DNA of 64,000 bases from Bathynomus jamesi (GCA_023014485.1 JAJOZX010005780.1:186001-250000), one strand, 5' to 3'. Numbered from the stretch's first letter, positions 42,088 through 53,357 are shown. Notes: generated by a model from the letters alone, not told the origin. Translations and numbers: made by a program.

Positions 42088-42925
42088 TCACGAAGGTCAA
42101 GCTGGTGGGCCGTGGCCCGCCTCTAGGCCTGGCTTGGTGGAGGAGCGAGTGCTTTCCTGCGCTCTCCATCGCACATAGCCAGGTACACCGGCTCATCTGG
42201 TACCGTCCTGAGCCAGGCATCAAGTTTTCTCTTGAAGACTTCAACTTTGACCCCTGCAACGTTTCTGAGGTCCTTTGGAAGTGCTTAAAAAGTCTTGGCC
42301 CCCTCACAACCAAGCTATTTTCCTTCAGTGTTGAGGAGGTCCCTTGTCGGGCCTTTAATTTCGGAGCACTACACATGCTGCCTTTCTTATTTTCCAGTGT
42401 TGTTTGGATGGTAATTGGGTTTAGTTTGAGGTTTGGTTCCAGTTTTTCGATCATTTTCCTTTGTAGATTATGGTGTACCTCTCTTCTTCTTTTCAGGGAG
42501 GTCAGATTTAGTTTGCGCAGTCTTTCCCAGTAGTTGAGTTCTTGGGAGCCACCAATCTTGGCTGTGAAATGTGTCTGCATTTCTTCTTGTTTATTTATTT
42601 CTTCCTTTTTGTATGAGGACGTCAAAACTGAGCAGTATTCAAGTTTTGGTATGATCAGTGTTCTCAGCAGGGGAATCATTACTGTCTTATCCCTCCTTTG
42701 AAGTTCTTAATACCTGTCCCGCGACCTTTTTGCTCTGTTTATTGCTATTTGGTTTTGTGTCTCGAATTTGGCACCATCAGTCATTATTACTCCCAAGTCG
42801 ACCGCTTTCGTGCTTCTCTGAATTTCCTGTCTATTGAAGCATAATATGCAGTCTTAAGTTTTTCGTTTCTACCATATCTCAAGAGCTGAAATTTCTTGGT
42901 GTTAAATGTCATATTGTTGTCTTCT

Positions 42926-42928
<3 letters not shown>
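42088..42928 (-). pseudogene. 3' part of a diverged CCCH-finger LINE ORF2
   Basis: The minus-strand frame 42679-42080 begins MIPLLRTLIIPKLEYCSVLTSSYKK and resembles the ORF2 C-terminal domain of the neighbouring LINE, at clearly lower identity (a different subfamily). Upstream, to 42928, it continues in other frames to the RT end (LTPRNFSS-like region). The 5' side is cut by (TA)n. Its 3' end directly abuts the plus-strand LINE head. Confidence 0.8.

Positions 42929-43003
<75 letters not shown>
42929..43003. repeat. (TA)n microsatellite with (ATGT)n tail
   Basis: About 75 bp of TA, then seven ATGT units to 43035. Confidence 0.95.
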
Positions 43004-43010
<7 letters not shown>

Positions 43011-43035
43011 ATGTATGTATGTATGTATGTATGTC

Positions 43036-43307
43036 TGTATGTGGATGTTCTTTGGACTAGACTAACACAGAGCTTTCTTGCTTTCAATGGTGATGAACCA
43101 CATACGAAAGCTTTGTCAGTACTTTGACTCCCTATTTGCTTGGCAATGCTGCTGCGAGCTGTTCGTACTCTGAAATAGGTGTATGGGCGGAATGGTGCCC
43201 TATGTAAAAAGATTTAACTTTTCATACTTCCATTTAAACTAGGAATACACTGATGATTTTATATATATATAATAATATATATATATATATAATATTATAT
43301 ATATATA

Positions 43308-43338
<31 letters not shown>

Positions 43339-43592
43339 TTACAAGGACAAGAGGAAGCCTCAAAGACCTTCCAGTCCACTCGGGGAAGTTCTGTTATTAA
43401 ACAAATTTTTTTTCTTTCAACACTTCTAGCAGTAGTAGAAAGCTGGATAGAAAAGTAAAAGGCTCTCTCCCACCCTCCGCTCCCTTCCTGCCAGAGGCAG
43501 GTACGGAAAAAGGTTGAAGAAAATACCTTGACCTGGAAAAGTAGCCAAGGAAATTTTACAGGAAAGTGGGGAATATGATATATATATATATA
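43036..43592. other. spacer with (TA)n and (GA)n tracts
   Basis: Contains TA tracts at 43259-43310 and a GA run at 43312-43338. The rest is unrecognised. Confidence 0.4.
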
Positions 43593-43593
43593 T

Positions 43594-44872
43594 TAGTGAT
43601 GTAGCGGATGTCATTTTTTTCACATCTGCGGATGCGGATGAGGATGTTTGATTTCAACATCCGCGGATGCGGATGCGGATGTCTACATTTTCGTTATTTT
43701 TAGGATATATTCGAGATTTGTTGTGTTTAACGTATATAATAAGTTATTATATAGAGAGAGCTGTAGCTATAATGTAGTATAATTGATTAATTGTACAATA
43801 ATTGCTGTACTTTTCTTGAACATATAAAATAATATCAACCATCTAACTAATATAGAAATCAATAGTGAATTCGTCTGCAAATAATTCGTTATATTTTGTT
43901 GAGTTTCAGCCACAATTAGAAACCATAATTGTGTTACCAGGATGCGGGACGTGAACCCAACTCAAATGCACCCCACCGACCTCTTTCCCCAACCTCCACC
44001 CTTATAGAAAGAGATCTTTAATTAGCTTCATAACTATTTATATTAAGTTTAAAGTTTTATTAGGCATATATTATAAATGAGTAATTAAAATAAAGTAAAC
44101 TAAGTTGTTCATCGTTTAATGTTCAAACTTAATTATAGGAAGGTTATGCTTAAGGAACATAATTTTTCTGCCTTTTCTGCTGCCAGTCTGTTTCTCTTTT
44201 CATCATATATTAATCCAGCACTGCTAAATAATCTCTCGCTTGGTACGTTTGTTGGAGGACAGGCTAAATGTTTCCTTGCAAGTTTACTCAAGTTTGGATA
44301 GATATTCTGCGTATTTTTCCACCAACTAATAGGATTATGCAGCCAGGCGTTTTTCTTGGTGATAGCTCTCGATCATTTTACTACATCTTTTGACATCGCG
44401 TAGGTCTCGTCATTGCTGCTTGACTCAAGAAACTGAGAGACAGATTCTGTGATAGATTTGCTCGTTGAAGGTGTTGGTTCTGTCACTGAAACTTTTATTC
44501 TTTTGGTGGGTGGCGAAGCGACAGATTCAAGAGATTGAAGCTCTTCAACTGCTTTGCCAAGTGATGATTTAACTCGTTCTAATGTACTAGGTGAAAATAA
44601 CTTAGCTTTGTAACGTGGATCTAAGTAGGTTGCAAGAGAGTAACTTCATACAAGAACAGCCTCTCGTCTTGTCGCTTGCATCACTTTTGCGCACAATGAA
44701 CTAGTTCTATTAATATAGTAGAATTTGATAATTTCCGCTTATTAATGACATTTTATCTCAACGGTCCACATCCGCACGACATCCGCAGTCCAAAGTGCGG
44801 ATGCGGATACGAGAAAATGTGCGGATGTTCCGCGGATGCGGATGCGGATGCGGATGTGACCTACATCACTAA
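43594..44872 (-). mobile_element. hAT element with TAGTGATGTAG ends and GGATGCGGATGC subterminal repeats
   Basis: The ends TAGTGATGTAGCGG and (inverted) TAGTGATGTAGGTC are hAT-type. Within about 100 bp of each end lie tandem GCGGAT hexamers (e.g. GCGGATGCGGATGCGGATG), typical of subterminal transposase-binding repeats. The interior holds the C-terminal third of a minus-strand transposase. Confidence 0.8.
44119..44660 (-). pseudogene. hAT (ZBED-like) transposase C-terminal region
   Basis: Minus-strand codons read LATYLDPRYKAKLFSPS, a Ser/Thr-rich linker, then NISWW-like PISWWKN, YPNLSKLARKHLACPPTN and the dimerisation signature PSERLFSSAGLIYDEKRNRL, ending in a stop near 44135. One in-frame TGA lies just upstream of the WW block. 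The catalytic core and BED finger are deleted. Confidence 0.75.
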
Positions 44873-44907
44873 ATATATATATATATATATATGTATATTT
44901 TTTTTTT

Positions 44908-45684
44908 TAACTGCAAACAACACACAGTATAATAATTAATGTAAAGAACGACGCTTCTGTAGAAGAGCGTCCGCACAAGATGAGGAGAGAGAACGAACAA
45001 ATGAAAAATGAGGCACCTCCCAGGAATCGAACCCGGGATCATCCAATTGCCGGTCGGACATGCTAACCACTACACCAAGGTCCCCAATCAGTCAGAAGTC
45101 GTAATTCTCCTACATACGAACGGAATCGAATGCCCTGAGGGGGCACCTTCGCATGCCTTACATATATACATTTTAACTGCAAACAACACACAGTATAATT
45201 AATGTAAAGAACGACACTTGTGTAGAAGAAGCGTCGCACAAGATGAGGAGAGAGAACGAACAAATTACGACTTCTGACCTATTGGGGACCTTGGTGTAGT
45301 GGTTAGCATGTCAGACCGGCAATTGGATGATCCCGGGTTCGATTCCTGGGAGGTGCCTCATTTTTATTAGTTCGTTCTCTCTCCTCATCTTGTTCGGACG
45401 CTCTTCTACACAAGCGTCGTTCTTTACATTAATTATACTGTGTGTTGTTTGCAGTTAAAATGTATATATTTACGGCATGAAAAGGTGCCCCCTCAGGGCA
45501 TTCGATTCCGCTCGTATGTAGGAGAATTACGACTTCTGACTGATTGGGGACCTTGGTGTAGTGGTTAGCATGTCCGACCGGCAATTGGATGATCCCGGGT
45601 TCGATTCCTGGGAGGTGCCTCAGTTTTCATTTGTTCGTTCTCTTTCCTCATCTTGTGCGGACGCTCTTCTACACAAGCGTCGTT

Positions 45685-45690
<6 letters not shown>
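44908..45690. mobile_element. three tRNA-like SINE copies in mixed orientation
   Basis: tRNA-like bodies lie at 45012-45084 (minus), 45285-45357 (plus) and 45547-45619 (plus), each with A box TGGTGTAGTGGTTAGC and B box GGTTCGATTCC. The anticodon stem is TC(C/A)GA/TTGGA around CCGGCAA (anticodon position GGC). Shared flanks (AACTGCAAACAACACACAGT) occur as inverted arms between bodies, the same design as at 8.1-8.6 kb but a distinct subfamily. (TA)n lies at the right edge. Confidence 0.7.

Positions 45691-45744
<54 letters not shown>
45690..45744. repeat. (TA)n microsatellite
   Basis: TA run joining the SINE cluster to the palindromic 453-bp-unit relative. Confidence 0.95.
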
Positions 45745-45747
<3 letters not shown>

Positions 45748-45749
45748 AC

Positions 45750-46175
45750 ACACAGACCGTGCATGGAACAAGGAACTCTTCTGGGATAATTAAATCCACT
45801 ATAGTCCGAATAAGTAATGGTAAATGACAAATACCATAGTTTTTCTTTTTCATGATGCAAGCCCGACGTGGGCAATGGGTCTCTCGCAAAGAGGTCCCAT
45901 AAATATAGCTTCCCTCACCAGCTATCTGCAAAGCAGACAGGATCCAGCTTTGGGACATGGATCCAAAGCTGGATCCTGTCTGCTTTGCAGATAGCTGGTG
46001 AGGGAAGCTATATTTATGGGACCTCTTTGCGAGAGACCCGTTGCCCACGTCGGGCTTGCATCATGAGAAAGAAAAACTATGGTATTTGTCATTTACCATT
46101 ACTTATTCGGACTATAGTGGATTTAATTATCCGAGAAGAGTTCCTTGTTCCATGCACGGTCTGTGTGTATCATAA
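45750..46175. repeat. palindrome built from the 453-bp array unit
   Basis: Arms of about 200 bp (45753-45951 and 45961-46165) are inverted copies of the segment ATGTCCCAAAGCTGG... to ...GCACGGTCTGTGT seen in the array at 13.9-15.5 kb. They are separated by only 9 bp near 45956. Compared with the array the segment carries small shared changes (GCTTGCATCATG for GCTAAAATCATG), so it is a distinct subfamily. Confidence 0.85.
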
Positions 46176-46205
46176 AAAACTCAGGGAACCATTCTGAGTT
46201 CATTC

Positions 46206-46208
<3 letters not shown>

Positions 46209-46274
<66 letters not shown>
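46209..46274. repeat. (TA)n microsatellite
   Basis: TA run immediately left of the mariner terminal repeat. Confidence 0.95.
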
Positions 46275-46280
<6 letters not shown>

Positions 46281-46674
46281 GTCCCATAAGTCCGGCATCA
46301 TAGGAGAAATTCATATTTTTCTATTTCTTCAAACCATAATTCATATTTTTCTCTTTCTACAGGCCATAATGTCTGTGAGCAAGGAAGAACGTATCCAGAT
46401 AATTCTACTCATAGATTTTTATCTCTGGGGCCACTTGAAAGCGCTGGTATACGCAGAGAAAATTAGGAGTGTTGGACATTTGCGGCAGCGCATTATTGGG
46501 GTATGCAACACCATTACTCCTGACATCATTCACTGTGTGCTTGCTGACTGGGTATCACGTCTGAATTTGTGTATTGAAAACAATGGTGGACATACTGAGC
46601 ACGTTCTGTAAATAAAAGCTTTTGTTTTGCCTTTTTTTATTATTTTTCCTATGATGCCGGACTTATGGGACACC

Positions 46675-46676
<2 letters not shown>
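46275..46676 (+). mobile_element. 402-bp Tc1/mariner-IS630 derivative with perfect TIRs
   Basis: The ends AGGGTGTCCCATAAGTCCGG and the exact complement near 46676 form a TIR of about 30 bp. (TA)n lies on the left and GTGTATATA on the right. The interior keeps a few codons from each end of a transposase. It belongs to another family than the 30.3-kb element, though the ends share GGG(T/C)GTCCCA. Confidence 0.85.
46370..46611 (+). pseudogene. mariner-type transposase reduced to its two ends
   Basis: A single open frame begins MSVSKEERIQIILL (N-terminal start) and passes at once into FYLWGHLKALVYAEKI, then HLRQRIIGVCNTITPDII and LNLCIENNGGHTEHVL, the region after the last catalytic acid. The deletion is in frame, so a short protein of about 80 residues is still encodable, but no catalytic residue remains. 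Confidence 0.75.
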
Positions 46677-46729
<53 letters not shown>

Positions 46730-46944
46730 AACAGTAAATAATCAGAAAATGTGTAAGACTAAAAATATGAATTTTTTATTGTATTTTTTTTTAAATATAA
46801 TTATTTTAAAATTCTAAAACAATTTATTCCAAGTTTTAAGTTAATTGTCGTAATTATGAAGTTCCTATTGTCATATTTAAGTTTTGAGACATTTTCATAA
46901 AAATAAATAATAATAGTAATAACTTAGAATTTACGAATTAGTCC

Positions 46945-47165
46945 TTCTTCGTAACAGTAGCTGTCGTGTGACAGAGGAGACCTACAGCTTTACGTGGAAT
47001 CCGAACCACCTGCTGGTAGCTACATAATTTGAATGCGGAAGACGATCACTTATCCAATTACTGAACAGACTGAACGAACGTTGCTTAACCTTTTGCTGAT
47101 TCAGCTGGAAGCGTTGTTGTGACGTGGACACGATGTATCCAACATGTCCATTAAGGCTCTGTGAA
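46945..47165 (+). mobile_element. SINE-like repeat, family D (second copy)
   Basis: Matches 18620-18830 over its length with many substitutions (TCCTTCTTCGTAACAG, GGAATCCGAACCACC, GCTACATAATTTGAATG). Confidence 0.6.
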
Positions 47166-47591
47166 CAAGCTTTTGGAGTTAGATTAAATTAGGTTATCGG
47201 TTAGCAGTGGTGGGCACGGTTCCGCTAATCCGCTAACCGTTAATTAACGAAGCTAACTTTTCCGTTAGCGGATTAGCGTTTCAGCTAACTTTGAGAACCG
47301 TTAGCGGACCAATTAGCTTCCGCTAAATTTAGTTCCGCTAACTTTAAGTCCGCTAACCCTAAAATCATACATGTTTGTTCCAGTCTGTTCTGAGCGTGTC
47401 TGCAACAGTCAGTCTGGCACGCTATTGGCTGACTACGTGTAAACACAAGACGTGATTGGTCGACGCAGCAGCAGCGTTGTGTAATTCTGCAGTTCAGTTC
47501 ACTTACGACGTTACAGTCTTACAGTGTCAGCGACAGCGTACGTTATCATAAGCATATTTTCGTCAGTTTACCGAGTCTACAAGTTTTTGCA

Positions 47592-50214
47592 ATGGAAAGT
47601 GAAGACGTTTTGGTTCCGCCTGAGGATGTTGGGCCTGTTGATGGCCAGGTCCGCCAGGACCAGCCCAACCACGAGTCTCAGAACCCGTGGCCCCACCTGG
47701 AGGGCTACTTTGTCTTTATGTCAAGGGATAAGAGAAACGCCAACCTCTTGTATTTCCGGTGCGTCTTGTTCCAGCCCAAGGAGACCACCATCAAGGGACA
47801 CGCGTCGAGCCTCTACAACTTGAAGTCGCATGTCAAGAGGAACCACCCAGCGCATGCCATCCAGTTTGAGGAGAGGATCAAGGCCGGCTCTTCCCGTGGG
47901 AAACACAGGCAATCTTCTGGTAGCAGTGCCAGTAGCAGGAGCAGCAGTCAGTCGTCGCAGCCACCTGCAAAGAAAATACGCCAGCCCACCATTGGTGAGG
48001 CGTTTGGCCAATCAGCTGCTGGCACTGGCGTCCGTCAGTCTGTGGTGGACACAAGGATTGTGGACCTGTTCGTCTGCAACATGCTACCGCTGCATGTAGT
48101 GGAGTCCCCCACCTTTGTCAGCTTGATCAAGACGCTGAACCCCAGCAAGACGTCGATGTCCCGCTGAACCCCAGCAAGACGTCGATGTCCCGCCGCACCC
48201 TGGGCAGGAGGATCTTGGCCAGTCATAACCAGCTGGAGGAGTATCTTATAAGGTATTTATAATTTATAAAAGTTTATTAAATTATTATTAATGGTATTTC
48301 ATATTTTTTTCATACGATTTTATCTTGACTCTGATTAATCTATAATATAATCTATATATTATAATATATATATAATATAATAATAAGTTTTTGCATAAAA
48401 TAAGTTTGATTTTTGTTAGCCAAATCTAAGTCAATTTTCCGCCAAATTCTCTACTCCTACCTCCACGATCTAGTTGCCATGTTGCCTCTGTTGATGAGCG
48501 AAAAAACCCGAATTCCATATTTTTTTCGATTATTCCCAAAATACGTCAGATGGTCCCCTTAAGCAAATCATATCATATGATTTGCTTATTAAAATTAATA
48601 AATATGGATAGACATAGTCATTACTTAATTATATATTTTTAATTTTACAACTTATGTCTCTTTACAATTTATAATTTTTAATTACAGATTGCTGAAGGAT
48701 GTCCCCTTGGTGGCGACCACCGCGGACTGCTGGTCGGCCCACAACAGGTCGTACCTGGGGATGACGGCACACTGGCTGGACCCCAAGACCCGCACGAGAC
48801 AGTATGCCGTCCTGGCCTGCTCTCGGCTCAGAGGGCGTCACACTTTTGATGTTCTCGCCGAGGCCATGGTGGACACCCATTACAAGTTCCACCTGCGGGA
48901 TAAGGTGACCAGGACCACGACGGACAACGGCAGCAACTTCGTCAAGGCGTTTGTACAGTTTGGCACAGAAGCTGAACTCTTGCCAGACATTCCTGAGCCT
49001 GGTGCCGATCCGGACGTGGGGGGCGTCGAGGATGTGGACATGGACGTGGATCCCGGGGATGGGGCTGTGGACGAGGTGGAGTACATCTCTGTTGAGGCCG
49101 CCCTTGAAGAGTCCAGCGGCCTGGGCCACAACCTGCCAGTGCACATGAGGTGCGCAGCCCACACCTTGAACTTGGTAGCCAGCGTGGATGCCAACAAGGC
49201 GCTTGACAGCGCTCCGTTCAAGTCGGCCTACAGGAATACCATGTCCAAGGCACAGTAGCTGTGGAACCAGCAGAGCCGCAGCACGGTGTCGGCAGACAGC
49301 ATTCTGGACGAGTTGAAGAGGAGGCTGGTGGTCCCCAACAGTACCAGATGGAACTCCACCTATGACTCTGTTGTTGTCCTCAACAACCTGCTGGAGAAGA
49401 AGAAGGGAGCTGTCCACAGGGTGATGACGCAGCTGAAGCTGCAGACCTTCACTGATTCTGAGGTCGGCTTCTTGAAGGAGTACGCCCAGGTGATGTCCAT
49501 TGTTGCCAAGGCCTTGGATAAGATCCAGGGGGAGGACCAGGCCTATCTCGGGAGCCTTCTGCCAACTGTAGCGGCTGCCGTCATGAGGTTGAAGGACGCC
49601 AAGTCCAAAGGCCTCCTGTACTGCAGTCCTCTGGTAGACGCGATACTGGCAGGCATCACCAAAAGGTTTGGGCCCCTCCTACAAGACCAGGAGTGCCAGC
49701 TGGCGCTGCCTTCCACCCCAGGTTTCGCCTGTTCTGGCTGGAGAAGCATAATTACAGCCAGCTCAGCAGGGTAAAGAAGGCCATGAAGACCGGCGTGGAG
49801 ACAGCCCTGAGGGAGACCATTGAGGAGGGCAGCAGCACCAGCTGCACCACCAGCAATGAGGATGAGGAAGATGACTTCTTCAGCAGCATCACTCAGCCCC
49901 AGGTGAGCAGGAGCCACAGGTCACTGAAGTCCAAGGCACAGATCTTGGTGAAGACCTGGCTGGAGGCCGGCTCGAAGGAGGTCCTGACTGACGTCGCCTT
50001 CTTGGTGAGCAAGTGTTGATCGACCTGTTCATCAAGTACAACACAGCCATCCCATCCAGTGCTGCAGTTGAGCGCCTGTTCTCCATAGGCAAGGACATCT
50101 TGCGCGCCAAGAGAGCCACCTGTCAGATGCCAACTTTGAGAGGCTGATGTTCGTGAAGGGCAACCAGCATCACGTCGAGGCGATGGAGAAGGAGCAGGAG
50201 GCCAAGCCAGAGTG
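47592..50214 (+). pseudogene. hAT transposase (BED finger, two exons), multiply disabled
   Basis: Exon 1 (47592-48252) starts MESEDVLVPPED. Its BED finger is degraded (WPHLEGYFVF, LYFRCVLF with the second Cys lost, NLKSHVKRNHP). A 29-bp tandem duplication at 48134-48191 shifts the frame. Exon 2 (from 48688) has TTADCWSAHN (first Asp), RTTTDNGSNFVKAF (second Asp), MRCAAHTLNLV (CxxH), NSTRWNSTYDS, FHPRFRLFWLEKH and the dimerisation motif [21 protein letters not shown]. Further lesions are TAG at 49256, a frameshift near 49710 and another near 50010, plus a small loss at 50118. The protein would have been about 700 residues. Confidence 0.9.
48253..48687 (+). other. intron of the hAT transposase gene
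   Basis: A 435-bp AT-rich gap in an otherwise GC-rich gene, bounded by AAG|GTATTT and TTTTTAATTACAG|ATTG, standard splice sites. Coding similarity to hAT proteins resumes immediately after. Confidence 0.7.
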
Positions 50215-50651
50215 AATGCATTATTAGATTATTAAAGTTATTTTTTATGTGTATTTTTATTTCTTAATATTTTTGATTCGTTTAATACTTTTTGTACTGT
50301 AAATGAACTGTATGTTGAATGTAAACTAATGTTTAATTTCATTTGTTCATTTAATTATTTATGTACACCTTGATCATCATCTGATCTTGGCATGCTATAC
50401 CTTTTTGGAAAGCTCTATGTCTAAGCTGCAACATATTAAAATTTCAGCTCTCTTTATGGGTTTTAGAGCCAAAAAAACAAACCGAAGCTGAATTCATATA
50501 ATAAAAGTTAGCGATTAGCGATTATCGTTAGCTTCCGCTAATTTTTTTAGCGTTTATCGGTTTAGCGTTATCGAAGTTAAGTTTTGAGTTAGCGGTTCAG
50601 CGGTTATCGAAGCTAACTTTTCGGTTAGCTGTGCCCACCACTGTCGGTTAG

Positions 50652-50735
50652 TATACTTAGGCTTAGGTTGCGTTAGGTCAGGTTACGTTTAGGTCAGGTC
50701 AGGTTATGTTAAGTTTCGTTAGATTAGGCTAAGTT
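50652..50735. repeat. degenerate TTAGG-like repeats
   Basis: GGTTAGT, GGCTTAGGTTGCGTTAGGTCAGG and similar words, weaker than the arrays at 5-6 kb. The hAT at 47.2 kb is inserted into the same kind of sequence (its target duplication is TCGGTTAG). Confidence 0.6.
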
Positions 50736-50739
50736 ACTA

Positions 50740-51660
50740 GAACTAGAGTTCACGGAAGCGATAAGATTACTGCAACCTCATTCTGGAGTATTTGTAAAAG
50801 ATTCGGCAGCACTTTGAAAGGCATTTGTACGCACGCAAGCATTGCCGGAGTTGTCTGTTCCCCAGACGAAACCGTATTCACGGTGCACAATGCACATGTT
50901 CATTTTTACGTTTTGAAAAGTGGAACCTCATTTTATCGTATGGAAATAGATCTGACAGCTTGTGAGCGAAACGTGGAAATCCCTGTGTGAAACGGCATGT
51001 ACACGGTGATCCAAAAAGGCGTTCCCAGAACTTTTTATGCAACATTACTTCTGGAAATACCTTTTCGGATTACCCTATATATTAATAATGCTTTGGAACT
51101 ATAATGTTATTAAGTGCGTAATAAAAATGTAATATCATTTTTAAATGCATGAAAAATGTCATTTCTAACAGCAGTTGAAAGATCTCATGGGTTGGTTACT
51201 ATGTTTTTCGTACATTTTATTTTCTCTTCAACTGGTTTCTACACAAAGCAAACATTAAATTAAGTAAATAATTTTACTAAATTAATTTTAATAAGTAAAT
51301 TAATGCGGTTTTTCGTTTTTTTTAAATTAACATTTTTTAAATTAAAATTGCCACTAAAACTTGTTATTATAATTTCTGTCTGTCTGTCTGTCTGTTGTAT
51401 ATTCTTTATACACACCGAAACCCCTTTGGGGAGGAACTGAGAGGGGGGCCCCCTAAACGAATAGAGTAATCTGCACCAAATTTAGTATACACATTTAAGC
51501 GAGAACCATGGAAATTGTGTTTCGGGCAAAGCTTCCACGAGCGAATATTATTTCGCCCTACATTTATTTCAGAATCACCCTAAAAATTATCATATTACCC
51601 TAAAAATTATATGAATATACGAGCAAATGTTACAAAACGTGTCATTATGAATATGTTATG
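50740..51660. other. intergenic DNA with a (CTGT)n tract
   Basis: Contains a short (CTGT)6 run near 51379-51404. No gene was recognised. CCTTTTCGGATTACCCTATATA near 51060 resembles an IS630/mariner end without an identified partner. Confidence 0.35.
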
Positions 51661-51663
51661 AGT

Positions 51664-52146
51664 AAGGCCCGGATGTTTAGGCACTAATAAACTACAAAGT
51701 AGGCAGGCTAAAAGGCAAAATAAAATACAGAAAAAGGCACAAAAAAGGCATTTATTTTCTTACAATTCAAACAAAACATATCAACACATGAAATACAAAG
51801 AAAGAAAAATTGCATGAAACAAAATGTTTTTATTGATTGCAATAAATGACAAGCATTTTTTTCAAATTTTATGTTTAATTTTACACTTTTCGATGCACTG
51901 ACTTTAGGCACTGTGACACGTGCGTACAGCAGAAAACGAATGACCATGTGTCGCGCAGGGTTCTACGACGAAACTACGGTTGCCAGTAATTTCAATCGTA
52001 TTTCGGCTAATGATAACATCATATTTTAAAATCCTTTTTTAATTAATGAAAAATATGACAAAAATGGCGCTTTACCCTGATATAGGCAGTTACCTTATAA
52101 ATAGGCGGAAAAGGCATTTTATGGCATTTTGCCTGAACATCCGGGC
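51664..52146. mobile_element. nonautonomous hAT-like MITE with GCCCGGATGTT ends
   Basis: GGCCCGGATGTTTAGGCA at the left and, inverted, GAGCCCGGATGTTCAGGCA at the right form an 18-bp imperfect TIR around about 480 bp. It has no coding sequence. AGGC words cluster at both ends. Confidence 0.65.
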
Positions 52147-52938
52147 TCTAGTTATAAGATTTTAGCCAATAACTCCTTAATAATAAGCCTTATTAAAGGG
52201 ACACGTTGTGTCAAAAACCGAGTTTTGAGTTATTTATGGCAAAAAATCAAGCGAAAATTTGCTTTCATTTCATGTAATGCGTTTTTCAATCCATACAATA
52301 TTTACAGATATTCGTTGTGAAAATACGAATTTTAGCCCAACAAATCCTTTTAGTGGGTTATTCAGTCCACCAGTTGGCGCCGCTTGACAGAAATCGCGCA
52401 CCTTATACAAATGTAGAACGCAGTATCCCATATCAAGGTCACAGATAGGTTATGTCGAAGAGGTGTACAAGAAGAGGCAGATGACTGGTATAAAAAATCA
52501 AACTGGGACCAAACGCGTTAAAGACGAGTTGGCGCACGTGCAACATAAACAGCATCTTTGCATCAGACTGCGACATTATATACAAAAATAACATGTACTT
52601 ATATTTTTTCCTTAATGTCGTTTGATTATACATTAAATTTATGTATAATTTATTACATATATTTACTACTTCCTGCTGATACTACGATTACCCTAAAATA
52701 TGAGTAAAATGCCCTAAAATATCTTTGATTACCCTAGATTTTGTGAAATTCATGTTCGCCCTAAATTTCACCAAAAAGATGGTCCGATTAGCCGAAAATG
52801 GTTCTAGTATAGTGTATATATATATATATATATAATAAAAACAGTTTGTGACTGGATTTCCCGAGAAAAATAAATTTAACAAATAGTTTTTAATATTAAA
52901 TATAATTCAAAGACTTTTTGTTGTTATATATATATACA

Positions 52939-52985
<47 letters not shown>

Positions 52986-53106
52986 CCAGTTATGAAGTTT
53001 ATCATTAGCTACTATAATTACTATAATTATATAATATGTACACATAGTGCGTGCGCTCGCACGCATTACCGCTTACCCTGTAGACGTACCCACTGCACGC
53101 CACTGA
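52147..53106. other. AT-rich intergenic DNA
   Basis: Contains (TA)n at 52815-52834 and 52931-52982, and a set of ACCCTAAAAT words near 52690-52760 that also occur at 51576-51614. No gene recognised. Confidence 0.4.
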
Positions 53107-53118
53107 TATATATATATA

Positions 53119-53354
53119 GAGTCATACCATATTTCCTTAAGTCCTTTTTTGTGGTTTTGAGAAAAACAAAAAAAAAGGGTTCTAAATTAAATTACTTGCA
53201 AAAATTCATATTTTCGTAAGTCATATCACCCTTATAGTTCATCCTACAAGGACGAAATTTGTACCAAAAGATGCGCAATTTTATTTACATGACATCAGCA
53301 ACAAAAACTAAAAAATGTCAAAAAGCGACTTAGGAAATTTTGTTTTGACGGTGA

Positions 53355-53357
<3 letters not shown>
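53119..53357. mobile_element. MITE-like element flanked by (TA)n
   Basis: The left arm (ATATTTCCTTAAGTCCTTTTTT region) and the right arm read inward (AAATTTCCTAAGTCGCTTTTT) are imperfect inverted repeats about 20-25 bp long, and (TA)n abuts both sides. No coding sequence. Confidence 0.45.

Larger units (their letters stand above)
47205..50643 (+). mobile_element. full-length hAT element with perfect 8-bp target duplication
   Basis: The target duplication TCGGTTAG occurs at 47197-47204 and 50644-50651. TIRs are CAGTGGTGGGCAC at 47205 and its complement GTGCCCACCACTG ending at 50643. Both subterminal regions are dense in CCGCTAA/TTAGCGG words. The element holds a two-exon transposase gene, now broken. 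Its GC-rich coding region contrasts with AT-rich surroundings. Confidence 0.95.
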
